A stretch of DNA of 64,000 bases. Origin: Actinomadura opuntiae (GTDB taxonomy: Bacteria; Actinomycetota; Actinomycetes; Streptosporangiales; Streptosporangiaceae). The position numbers and the translations under genes are program-made. The notes beneath the pieces were generated by a model. The model did no database searches, was not told where the DNA came from, and was given only the letters and a program-made list of their open reading frames with translations. How positions within the stretch are numbered: position 1 is the stretch's first letter; every line of letters starts with the position of its first letter. The stretch lies in contig NZ_JASNWF010000004.1 of NCBI RefSeq assembly GCF_030283205.1, forward strand, positions 62,001 through 126,000, written 5' to 3'. Of the stretch, positions 7,396-15,236 are shown piece after piece.

Positions 7396-9054
7396 GTGAT
7401 GGATGTGACTCAGGGCACCGGGAATGGGCGGAACACGCCGGAACCGGTCATGCACGCCGCCCCCAATCCCCTGGTGGCAGTGGACCGGGACGGCGTGATC
7501 GTCGACCTCAACCGGCCTGCCCGCTCACTGCTGCCCGCGACGCCGGGCATGCCGCTGGACGATGTGGCTCCGGCGTGGCTGGCCCGGGCGCACCGCCAGA
7601 TCGACCATTCCCGCACCGCCGTCAACGGCTGGATCGGCGGGCGTCTCTTCCAGGCGCAGCCGACACCGTGGGAAGCGGGCGCCCCTGATTTGGGGGCCCA
7701 GCGGGGCTCTGAGCTCACGCTCTGCTGGTTGCTCGATGTCACCGATTGTCACCGGCAGGCCCAGGATCTGGCGGCCGAACGCGAGCGGACGGCGTTCCTG
7801 GCGGACGCGTCCAGCCGGTTGCTGGCGTCGCCGGATCCACGAGGGTGCATGGAGTCGATCGCCCGGCTGGCCGTGCGGCAGCTGGCCGAGGCGGCAATCG
7901 TGATCGGTCCGCCCAGCGGGCGCGGCCACGCCGTCGCCTATTGCGGCCCTGACGGCCGGCCGGTCTACCGGACTATGGCGATCAGTCCCGCCGACGCGCC
8001 GGGGCTGGACGAAGCGAAGCGGAACTCCTCGACGCCCATACTCTGGACCGATCCATCCGCCGCCCCCGAATGGATCGTTCGGGAGTCGTTGCCCGAATTC
8101 GGCTCGATGGGCGTGGTTCCGCTTCCCGGACAAGGCGCAGCGACCGGCGCCTTGATGCTGCTACGGCGCCGCGGTCGGGAGGAGTTCTCCGCAGAGGACG
8201 CGACGCTCACGCGACTCTTCGTCGAGCGAGCGGGAGCGGCGATGTCCGCCGCCTTTCTCCAGGAAGAGCAGTCGTCGATCGCCGAGGCCCTGAAAAGCGA
8301 ATTGATGCCATTGCGCATCGGTGAACTCGAAGGCGTCGAACTGTCGGTACGGCACCGTCCCGTCCAGCACGGGGAACGGCTGGCGGGCGACTTCTATGAC
8401 ATTTACCCCGCGTCGGACCCCGACGGGGAATCGACGGTGGTGTTGGGAGACGTGTGCGGCCGGGGGCTGGAGGCCGCCGTCCTCACCGCCAAGGTCCGCA
8501 ACACGTTGCGGGCCCTGCTCCCGCTCACGCGCGACCACCACCGAACGCTGCAAACGCTGAACCGGACGCTGCTGCGTCCCGAGAGCACCCGGTTCGTCAC
8601 CCTCCTCCTCGCGTCGATCCGGAGGGACGGCGCCCAGGTCCACCTCAAGGTGACCAGCGCCGGGCACACCACCCCGCTGATCGTCCGTGCGGACGGCTCC
8701 GTCGAGCCGGTCGCCACCAGAGGCTCGCTCATCGGCGTCCTGGACGACATCTCCTCCGTCACTGCCACCGTGACGCTGGAGCCCGCCGACACCTGCCTGC
8801 TGTATACCGACGGCATCGCCGAAGCCACCGGTGGGGCGCGGCAGGAGGTGTTCGGCAGCGAGCGGCTGCGCACCGAGCTGCGCCGGTGCGGCGGGATGCC
8901 GCCCGAGGCGCTCGTGGAGCACGCGCACGCCCTCATCAGCGAGCTGGCCGGTCCCGTCCCCCGCGACGACCGGACGGCGATCGCGATCAGCGCTCCCCGC
9001 CGGTTCCATCTCAGCGCCGTCGGCGGGCAGGGCCCCGGCAGGTACACGGCATGA
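7396..9054 (+). CDS. PAS-GAF-SpoIIE phosphatase
   Basis: The 552-residue protein has a PAS-like domain (about 15-120, NPLVAVDRDGVIVDLNRPAR), a GAF domain (about 130-300) and a SpoIIE PP2C domain (about 315-535). The metal-binding motifs are intact: AGDFYDIY near residue 331, GDVCGRG near 351, YTDGIAEATG near 469 and RDDRTAI near 522. This is the most complete phosphatase of the cluster and probably acts on STAS anti-anti-sigma proteins in response to a small-molecule or redox signal. The start is GTG 7396 or the adjacent ATG 7399. It converges on the DUF4132 gene with only 10 bp between the stops. Confidence 0.88.
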   Translation: MMDVTQGTGNGRNTPEPVMHAAPNPLVAVDRDGVIVDLNRPARSLLPATPGMPLDDVAPAWLARAHRQIDHSRTAVNGWIGGRLFQAQPTPWEAGAPDLGAQRGSELTLCWLLDVTDCHRQAQDLAAERERTAFLADASSRLLASPDPRGCMESIARLAVRQLAEAAIVIGPPSGRGHAVAYCGPDGRPVYRTMAISPADAPGLDEAKRNSSTPILWTDPSAAPEWIVRESLPEFGSMGVVPLPGQGAATGALMLLRRRGREEFSAEDATLTRLFVERAGAAMSAAFLQEEQSSIAEALKSELMPLRIGELEGVELSVRHRPVQHGERLAGDFYDIYPASDPDGESTVVLGDVCGRGLEAAVLTAKVRNTLRALLPLTRDHHRTLQTLNRTLLRPESTRFVTLLLASIRRDGAQVHLKVTSAGHTTPLIVRADGSVEPVATRGSLIGVLDDISSVTATVTLEPADTCLLYTDGIAEATGGARQEVFGSERLRTELRRCGGMPPEALVEHAHALISELAGPVPRDDRTAIAISAPRRFHLSAVGGQGPGRYTA

Positions 9055-9064
9055 CCGGGCGGGG

Positions 9065-11284
9065 TCACTCGGTGAGGCGGTGCAGGTCGGTGAGGATCTC
9101 GGACGCGGTGACGGGGTCGAGCTCGCCGAAGGCGAAGGGCTTGCCGGAGTGGCGGCCCGTCATGAGCATGACGCGTTCGATGTGCTGCTCGGCGTGCTCC
9201 TCGGGGTCGAAGACGCGGATGCCGGGCTCGAAGGCGACCATCACGTGCCGCTCGTCCGGCGTCACGCGCATCACCTGCCGGCGGAAGCCGCCGGTCTCCT
9301 TCTCGCCGAGTTCCCAGCCGCGGGACGTCAGGCCGAGGATCCTGCCGAAGTGGACGGTGGCGCCCTCGAAGCGGCGCAGGCGGTCGCCGTCGCGTTCGTC
9401 GTCCTGGAGGGTATGGACGGGGCGCCCGAGCTGCGGGAACGGTTGCAGGATCTCGTAGTCGGCGAGGATCGCGGCCCAGGCGCGGACGGCGTCCTCGCCG
9501 AGGACGAGCGGGTGCGGCAGGGCGACCCGGGCGTCGCCGGGGAGCGTGAAGGCGTCGTCGCGGACGTCGGCGAGGGTCCCGTCCTCCGCGACCCGGAACG
9601 CGTCCGCGCCGGCCGACCACACCAGGCGGCGGGCGATGGTGCGCATCAGCGGATGCCCGAGGAAAAGGGCGGTGAACTCCTCGGCCGCCCAGGTCCGTCC
9701 GGTCGCCATCGCCGCTTCCAGCCGCTTGGTCTGGTCCGCGGTGACCGTGCGGGCCTGCTTCTTGAGGTCGGTGAAGCGCTGGTAGGCGGCGGGAGCGAGG
9801 GTGCCGTCGTCGTTGGCGCCCGGCTTCGGCAGCGTCTTGCGCGGCTTGCCGTTCTGGTCGGTGACGAACGGCTTGAGCTCCTCGTCGAAACCCACCACGA
9901 AGCGGCGCGGCCCGTAGTCGAGCGTCAGGGAGCCGTCGGCGTCCAGGCCCAGGTCGGGGACGAGCCGGTCGGCGAGCTGCTCCTGGGTGAGCCCGCGCTC
10001 CTCGGCGGCGCTTTCCAAAGCCTTCCGCGCGTACTTCCGGATCCACTTCTCGTCGTTGGCCTTGTTCGCGAGCCGGTCCAGGTGGCGGAGGGCGGAGTCG
10101 GTGCCGAGACGGCCGAACAGGTGGAGCGCCGACTGCCCGCCCGCCGCCCACACGTACGCCCTCGACCATCGTTCGACGATCGGCGCGAGCCGGTCGGCGG
10201 TCCGGTCGTCGCCGTGCTCGGCCAGGAGGTACTGCACGCCGGGGAACGCCCACAGTTTGGGATGGCGGTCGGCCTCGTAGAGCGCCCAGGCGAACTCGGC
10301 GAGCGATTCCGGGTCGAGGGCGGCGGTGACCAGGGGGACGCCGGGGTACGGCCTCCACCTCTCCGAAATGGACAGCATCGTCAGCAGGTGTCGGGTCGCG
10401 GAGGACGAAAGTGCCTGCCTGCGCCCGCGTAGCAGGATCCGCGGCAGCCTTTCGGGGTCCCAGCCTTCCGGGAGGTCCGGCAGCGGGTCGGGGTACACGT
10501 CGAGCGGGTCGGTGCGCAGTCCGGAGACCGCCTGCACGGCCTCGTCCCCGTAGTGGCGGGCGGCATCCGCGATCACATCATGGCCGTGCCGTTCCGCAAC
10601 CGAGCGGAGCACGGCCTCCGCGCGTTCCCGCTTCGGGCCCGGCTTGCGCAGCGTGTCCGGGATCACCAGCCGGACGGCGTCCACGCCGTGCAGGTCGAAC
10701 CAGCCGTCCTGCACCGGGTTGCTTCCGTGCTCGTCGAAGCTCTTGATCATTCCCTGGGCGACGGCGTGGTCCAGGAAGGGGGCGAGCGGGTACACGCCCC
10801 AGCTCTTCTTCTTCAGCTGGTGCATCACCAGCGGGTAGGCGGCCATCTCGTGACGCGCCACCGCGCCGCGGTCGGCACCGAGGTTCGAGAAGTCGGTGAA
10901 GGCGTCCCAGTAGCGCTCGTCGGCGAGGAGCTTCTCGCCGAACTCCCGGGGCGCCTGCATGACGAGGCCCACGAAGAGCCGCTCGAACCGCGACCTGGAC
11001 GGCCAGTCGCGCGGCTTCCACAGTTCGAGGGCCTGGTCGCCGCCGAAGAACGCGGCGAGCTCGTCCCAGTCGGTGTCCTCGGGCAGGCGTTCCAGCGAGT
11101 ACTCGTACGGGGCCTCCAGCCATTTCTCCCGCTGGCCGGGCGCCCAGCGGACGACGGTCGGCTCTCTGGACGCCTTCAGCTTGAGGACGACCGGCTCCCG
11201 AATCCCACCCGCCCAGGGCGGCCGGACGAGCAGGGCGGGCAGCGCGCTGTCGGGGGCGTCTTCGACATGGGGGTCGCGTGTCAT
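9065..11284 (-). CDS. DUF4132 (MolR/YehI-like) protein
   Basis: The 739-residue protein is mostly helical, with HEAT-like stretches around 350-460, and ends in the DUF4132 region (about 530-735) with GRTWAAEEFTALFLGHPLM and the RRLVWSA segment typical of the family. Members are related to E. coli MolR/YehI; their biochemical function is not known. No WGR domain is seen at the N-terminus. The ATG at 11284 is preferred because GGAAAC precedes it; an upstream GTG at 11299 would add five residues. It stands alone between a convergent phosphatase gene and a decayed region. Confidence 0.8.
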   Translation of the reverse strand: MTRDPHVEDAPDSALPALLVRPPWAGGIREPVVLKLKASREPTVVRWAPGQREKWLEAPYEYSLERLPEDTDWDELAAFFGGDQALELWKPRDWPSRSRFERLFVGLVMQAPREFGEKLLADERYWDAFTDFSNLGADRGAVARHEMAAYPLVMHQLKKKSWGVYPLAPFLDHAVAQGMIKSFDEHGSNPVQDGWFDLHGVDAVRLVIPDTLRKPGPKRERAEAVLRSVAERHGHDVIADAARHYGDEAVQAVSGLRTDPLDVYPDPLPDLPEGWDPERLPRILLRGRRQALSSSATRHLLTMLSISERWRPYPGVPLVTAALDPESLAEFAWALYEADRHPKLWAFPGVQYLLAEHGDDRTADRLAPIVERWSRAYVWAAGGQSALHLFGRLGTDSALRHLDRLANKANDEKWIRKYARKALESAAEERGLTQEQLADRLVPDLGLDADGSLTLDYGPRRFVVGFDEELKPFVTDQNGKPRKTLPKPGANDDGTLAPAAYQRFTDLKKQARTVTADQTKRLEAAMATGRTWAAEEFTALFLGHPLMRTIARRLVWSAGADAFRVAEDGTLADVRDDAFTLPGDARVALPHPLVLGEDAVRAWAAILADYEILQPFPQLGRPVHTLQDDERDGDRLRRFEGATVHFGRILGLTSRGWELGEKETGGFRRQVMRVTPDERHVMVAFEPGIRVFDPEEHAEQHIERVMLMTGRHSGKPFAFGELDPVTASEILTDLHRLTE

Positions 11285-11384
11285 CGTTTCCAGTCTCACG
11301 GGGGGCGGACGCTCGTCGATCTTGAGACGTCCCGGACCCGCCTCCGGTTTCCGCCGGCCCGGCCCGCGCGCGGTCGAGCCGCGA

Positions 11385-11469
11385 TCAGCCGTCGCGGGGC
11401 AGCAGGTGTTCGAGCAGCGTCTCGCTGATGTCGCCGAGCTGGCGGACCTGTTCGGGCGACAGGACGTCC
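11385..11469 (-). pseudogene. C-terminal remnant of a MarR-like regulator
   Basis: The minus strand encodes LSPEQVRQLGDISETLLEHL followed by LPRDG and a stop at 11385. This resembles the last helix of MarR regulators. No start codon or DNA-binding domain precedes it; the similarity ends abruptly where an amidase fragment begins on the other strand at 11470. It is read as one side of a deletion junction. Confidence 0.5.
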
Positions 11470-11914
11470 GGCGTGCCGTTCACGGTCAAGGAGAACCTGG
11501 ACGTGGCAGGCGGCGCGACCACCCGCGGTTTCGCCGGGCTCGGCCGCGCCGTCGCGTCGCGGCCGGACGCCGGGCGGTTCGAGCGGCGGGGACGCGGTCG
11601 CGCTCGTCACGGGGATGACCGCGCTGGGGATCGCCAACGACCTCGGCGGGTCGCTGCGGTTCCCCGCGCAGTGCTGCGGCGTCGCCTCGCTCAAGCCGTC
11701 CTTCGGGCGGATTGCGGCGCATTCGGAGGCGGCGGCCGAACTGCCGATGAGCTTGCAGCTGTTGCAGGCAAACGGGCCGATGGCGCGCAGGGTCGCGGAC
11801 CTGCGGCCGGCGTTCGCCGCGGCCTGCCGGCCCGACCCGCGCGACCCGTGGCAGGTCCCCGTCCCGCTGGAGGGGCCCCGCTCGCCCGTCCCCTCGGTGT
11901 GGCGCTCACGCTAG
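11470..11914 (+). pseudogene. Amidase-signature-family pseudogene
   Basis: Two fragments of an amidase (glutamyl-amidotransferase subunit A-like) are visible. From 11470, GVPFTVKENLDVAGGATTRG reads in one frame. From 11573, GGSSGGDAVALVTGMTALG continues with IANDLGGSLRFPAQCCG in another frame shifted by one base. GGSSGG and DLGGSLR are the catalytic-core hallmarks. The N-terminal part, roughly 40 residues between the fragments (including the Ser-Lys region neighbours) and most of the C-terminus are absent, and no start codon fits. The gene has been inactivated by deletions and a frameshift. Confidence 0.75.
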
Positions 11915-11931
11915 GGACGGTGCCCGCGCGG

Positions 11932-11962
11932 CCGCCCCCGTCCGGATGCCGGACGGGGGCGG
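11932..11962. terminator. Strong 14-bp GC hairpin, likely terminator of the MFS gene
   Basis: Arms CCGCCCCCGTCCGG (11932-11945) and CCGGACGGGGGCGG (11949-11962) are perfectly complementary with a 3-nt loop. It lies 9 bp beyond the MFS stop. No T-run follows, which is common in actinobacteria. Confidence 0.65.
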
Positions 11963-11971
11963 AGGTCGCGG

Positions 11972-13429
11972 TCAGCTCGCGACGACGGGGGCGGGGTCGG
12001 CCGTTTCCGCGGCGGCCGGGGCCGGTGCGGCGGCGCGCGGCAGGACGAGGGTGACCGCCAGTCCGACGACCATTCCGGCCGCCGTCAGCAGGACCACGAC
12101 GATCTCGCCGTGGGCGGTGGCGGAGCGCAGCGCCTCGCCGGTCTTGCCCTCGGTGCCGATGTCGGCGAGCGCGGTGAACACGGCCAGGCCGATGGCGTTG
12201 CCGATGTTGAGGGCGGTGGAGGCGATGCCGTTGGCGACGCCCTGCTCGTGGGCGGCGGTGCCGGTCGCGGCGGCGATCCACATCGCCGTCCAGACGATGC
12301 CCTGGCCGACGCCGGACACCACGAGCCCGGGGACGAGGAGCCCGTAGCCCGCGTCGGCGTCGAACCCGAGCGCCATGACCGCCGTGCCGACGACGCCGAT
12401 CGCGAAGCCGATCAGCAGGGTGGCGCGCAGGCCGATCTGGGTCGTCAGCCGCTCGCCGAGTTGCGTGCCGGACGCGATCGCCAGCGACGGGACCAGGAAC
12501 GCCATCCCGGTCTGCAGGGCGCTGTAGCCGTGCACGCTCTGCATGAGCACGGTCAGGAAGTAGGGCAGGACGCCGAACGTCGCCATGTAGATGAACGTGA
12601 CGCTCATGCCGATGGTCAGGCTCCGGTTGCGGAACAGCCGGAACGGCATGAGCGGGTCGGCGCTGCGCCGCTCGATGACCGCGAACGCCGCCAGCAGCAC
12701 GGCGGCCAGCACGAACGCGCCGGCCACCGGCGGGGCGCCCCAGCCCTCCTCCGGCCCCTCGACCAGGGCGAACACCAGCAGCGTCGCGCCGCCGGTGACG
12801 GTCAGCGAGCCGGGCAGGTCGAAGCGCCGCCGCTGCCCGCCGGCCGGGTCGGGCGGGATCACCGCCAGCGCGGCCAGCGCCACGAGGGCGGCCAGCGGCA
12901 CGTTGACGTAGAAGACGGCCGGCCAGCCGAAGTTCTCGGTGAGGACGCCGCCGAGCAGCGCCCCGATCGTCAGGCCGCTGGCGCCCGCGCCGCCCCAGAC
13001 CGCCAGGGCCCGGTTGCGCTGCGGTCCCTCGGCGAACAGCGTGTTGATCAGCGACAGCGTGGACGGCAGCAGCAGCGCGCCGCCGATCCCCTGCACCGCC
13101 CGCGCCGCGATGATGGTGGCGGGGGATGGCGCGAGGCCGCCGGCCAGCGACGAGACGGCGTAGAGGGCCAGGGCGGACACGAAGACGCGGCGGCGGCCCA
13201 GCAGGTCGGCGGCGCGCCCGCCGAACAGCAGGAACCCGCCGGCGAACACGACGTAGGCGCTCACCACGAGCTGCTGCGTCTGGCCGGGGAAGCCCAGCTC
13301 GGCGCCGATCTCGGGGAGCGCGACGAACACGATGTTCAGGTCCAGCGCGTAGATCAGTTGCGCGAGCGCCAGCAGGGCCAGGGTCCAGCCCAGCCGCCGT
13401 CCGGCGGGCTGCCTTGCGAGAGCGGACAT
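11972..13429 (-). CDS. MFS drug-efflux transporter (EmrB/QacA-like, DHA2)
   Basis: The 485-residue membrane protein has about 14 predicted transmembrane segments, as in DHA2 proton-drug antiporters. Family landmarks are LDLNIVFVALPEIGAELGF in TM1, GGRAADLLGRRRVF in the loop 2-3 (motif A) and the TM5 stretch GPALGG-like SGLTIGALLGGVLTENFGW. The ATG at 13429 is chosen over the GTG at 13441 because GAAGGG lies at a suitable distance. The divergent HTH gene at 13580 and the palindrome between them suggest local repression. The substrate is unknown. Confidence 0.88.
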   Translation of the reverse strand: MSALARQPAGRRLGWTLALLALAQLIYALDLNIVFVALPEIGAELGFPGQTQQLVVSAYVVFAGGFLLFGGRAADLLGRRRVFVSALALYAVSSLAGGLAPSPATIIAARAVQGIGGALLLPSTLSLINTLFAEGPQRNRALAVWGGAGASGLTIGALLGGVLTENFGWPAVFYVNVPLAALVALAALAVIPPDPAGGQRRRFDLPGSLTVTGGATLLVFALVEGPEEGWGAPPVAGAFVLAAVLLAAFAVIERRSADPLMPFRLFRNRSLTIGMSVTFIYMATFGVLPYFLTVLMQSVHGYSALQTGMAFLVPSLAIASGTQLGERLTTQIGLRATLLIGFAIGVVGTAVMALGFDADAGYGLLVPGLVVSGVGQGIVWTAMWIAAATGTAAHEQGVANGIASTALNIGNAIGLAVFTALADIGTEGKTGEALRSATAHGEIVVVLLTAAGMVVGLAVTLVLPRAAAPAPAAAETADPAPVVAS

Positions 13430-13500
13430 GCCTGAGGACACCCTTCGGGGTCGGGAGGGAACCGGGCCGGCGGGCAGGGCCGGCCGCCCGGAATACGACT

Positions 13501-13518
13501 GTACGAATACTTACGTAC
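13501..13518. promoter_or_regulatory. Inverted repeat, candidate operator between MFS and HTH genes
   Basis: GTACG and CGTAC are separated by 8 nt in an AT-richer part of the divergent intergenic region. It probably serves the HTH regulator at 13580 for control of itself and the MFS exporter; this is inferred from position. Confidence 0.5.
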
Positions 13519-13579
13519 GATCGCACCGACCGGCAAGGGGTTCCGGACGATTGTTCGACTATCGCGGTACGGTAGGACC

Positions 13580-13906
13580 ATGAGGTACCGTCACCCGGAC
13601 CGCGGCCAGATCCGCATCGACGGGGTGCTGTCGGCGCTGGGACACCCGGTGCGGCTGGCCGCCGTCCGCGTGCTGGACGGCGGCGGCGAGCACAACTGCA
13701 GCAGCGTGCTGGTCGAACTGGGCATCGCGGCCAAGTCGACCATGACCCACCACTGGCGCGTCCTCCGCGAGAGCGGCGTGATCTTCCAGGAGCCGTCCGG
13801 CCGGGAGAACCTGCTGACCCTGCGCCGCGACGACCTGGACGCCCGCTACCCCGGCCTGCTGGACGCCGTCCTCGCCGGCGCCCGCACCGACGAGGCCGCC
13901 TCCTGA
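13580..13906 (+). CDS. ArsR-like winged-helix regulator
   Basis: The 108-residue protein has an ArsR/HTH_20-type winged helix: LSALGHPVRLAAVRVLDGG, then SSVLVELGIAAKSTMTHHWR as the recognition region and a short wing with GRENLLTLRRDDL. No cysteine pair or His-rich alpha-5 metal motif is apparent, so a small-molecule ligand is more likely than a metal. It is divergent from the MFS exporter at 13429 and probably represses it. Confidence 0.8.
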   Translation: MRYRHPDRGQIRIDGVLSALGHPVRLAAVRVLDGGGEHNCSSVLVELGIAAKSTMTHHWRVLRESGVIFQEPSGRENLLTLRRDDLDARYPGLLDAVLAGARTDEAAS

Positions 13907-13922
13907 CCCACCCGGGTCAGGA
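13901..13922. terminator. Bidirectional hairpin over two convergent stop codons
   Basis: TCCTGACCC and GGGTCAGGA form a 9-bp stem with a 4-nt loop. The stop codons of the converging genes at 13906 and 13917 lie inside the two arms. Confidence 0.6.
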
Positions 13923-14777
13923 CGCTCCCGGGCTCGGCGGCGTAGCGGCGGCTTCGGAGCCGGCGGTAGTGCTCCGGAGGTCGAGCACCAGAGCGCGGTG
14001 ATCGGACACCTCGGGCTCGGTCGCGATCTCGAACCGTTCGACGGCGGCGGGGTCGGAGACCAGCAGGTAGCCGGCGTGCCGGATCGGCTTGCGATACCGG
14101 GACGTCCGGGTGTCGGCCTCGCCGACCAGGTCGGTCAGCCCGAGGTCGGCGAGGATCTGGAAGGTCTTGCTGTCGGGCAGCAGGTTGAAGTCGCCGCACA
14201 CCACGGTGACGTCGCCGGCCTGGCGCGCCTCCTCGATCAGCGCCGCGAGCCGTTCGGCCTGCGCGTGGCGGGCCGGGGTGTCGCCCTTGCCGCGCGGGTC
14301 GCGCAGGCCGTGGAGGTTGACGACGGTGACGAACCGCCGCGCCCGGCGGTCGTGCACGCGCACGGCCAGCGCGGCGCGCGGCCGGCCGTCGGTCGGCCAC
14401 TGGGCGCGGTGCTCGGTGTAGTCGCCGTGCACGAACGCCGAACGCAGGCCGACCACGGGGAAGGACTCGGAGACGAAGGTGGCCAGGCCGAAGTCCTGCC
14501 GGTGGTGACGCTGTAGTCCGTCCTGCACCGGGCCGGCGTCGCTCGCGGTGAAGATCCCGTGGTGGCGCGGGAGGCGAGAGCGGACGTCGGCCAGGAGGTT
14601 CGCCCGCTGGGGCAGCGACCGGTCGGCGTCGTCGAAGCGCGTCCAGCCGTCGAGGCCGGGCGTGTGGGTGACCTCCTGGAGGCACAGGACGTCGGCGTCG
14701 CAGGTGTCGAGCCAGGGGGCGAGGTCGTCGAACAGCGCGCCGCCCCAGGCGTTCAGGGAGATGATCCGCACGTGCAC
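13917..14777 (-). CDS. Endonuclease/exonuclease/phosphatase (EEP) family protein
   Basis: The roughly 286-residue protein has the EEP metal-dependent phosphoesterase fold. Visible motifs are ISLNAWGG at the start (Asn), DVLCLQEV (catalytic Glu), VVNLHGLRDPRG, VCGDFNLLPDS (Asp and Asn) and EVSDHRALVLDL (Asp-His pair). No signal peptide is present, so it acts inside the cell on a phosphodiester or phosphomonoester not defined here. The start is GTG 14777, 5 nt after the stop of the ArsR gene, or GTG 14771. Its position as second gene of the metal-sensor operon is unusual for this family. Confidence 0.82.
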   Translation of the reverse strand: MHVRIISLNAWGGALFDDLAPWLDTCDADVLCLQEVTHTPGLDGWTRFDDADRSLPQRANLLADVRSRLPRHHGIFTASDAGPVQDGLQRHHRQDFGLATFVSESFPVVGLRSAFVHGDYTEHRAQWPTDGRPRAALAVRVHDRRARRFVTVVNLHGLRDPRGKGDTPARHAQAERLAALIEEARQAGDVTVVCGDFNLLPDSKTFQILADLGLTDLVGEADTRTSRYRKPIRHAGYLLVSDPAAVERFEIATEPEVSDHRALVLDLRSTTAGSEAAATPPSPGAS

Positions 14778-14782
14778 CCAAT

Positions 14783-15136
14783 CTAGCCGTCGCTGAGGCC
14801 CAGGTTGAGGTGTTCGACGTGGTAGAGGGCCTGGTCGAGGAGTTCGGCGACGTGGTCGTCGTACAGGGCGTACACCACCGAGCGGCCCTGGCGGGTGCCG
14901 ACCACCAGGCCGAGGTTGCGCAGCAGGCGCAGCTGGTGCGAGCAGGCGGACTGCTCCATCCCGACCTCGGCGGCCAGCTCGGTGGCGGCCAGGGGGCCCT
15001 CGCGCAGGCGGGCCAGGATCAGCAGCCGCGACGGGGTGGCCAGCGCCTGCAGCGTGGTGGCGACGCGGGCGGCGCCGGCGGCGTCCAGCCGCGCGCGCGG
15101 GACCTCGCTGGTCGGTTTCGGCGCTCCGTGGCCCAT
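14783..15136 (-). CDS. ArsR/SmtB metal sensor (NmtR/CzrA-like)
   Basis: The 117-residue repressor has a winged helix with AATELAAEVGMEQSACSHQL and a final helix with the alpha-5 metal site D-x-H-x10-H-x2-H (in DDHVAELLDQALYHVEH). This pattern is the Zn/Co/Ni site of SmtB, CzrA and NmtR. It is divergent from a P1B-4 metal ATPase and a clear inverted repeat lies between them, so it very probably represses the ATPase and its own operon until Co/Ni/Zn binds. Confidence 0.88.
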   Translation of the reverse strand: MGHGAPKPTSEVPRARLDAAGAARVATTLQALATPSRLLILARLREGPLAATELAAEVGMEQSACSHQLRLLRNLGLVVGTRQGRSVVYALYDDHVAELLDQALYHVEHLNLGLSDG

Positions 15137-15159
15137 GGGGGCATGCTACGCCGCCCATG

Positions 15160-15185
15160 AATACATGAATTCTTGTTCATGTGTT
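15160..15185. promoter_or_regulatory. Operator of the metal sensor: imperfect 10-bp inverted repeat
   Basis: AATACATGAA and TTCATGTGTT are separated by 6 nt (one mismatch; the inner 7 bp ACATGAA/TTCATGT are perfect). ArsR/SmtB operators have this AT-rich inverted-repeat form. It lies 24 bp from the regulator start and about 50 bp upstream of the ATPase start, so it can control both. Confidence 0.7.
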
Positions 15186-15236
15186 CCTGCTACGGTGGCC
15201 GGACCGGCTCACCGCCCGCGCACGTGGAGGATCCCC

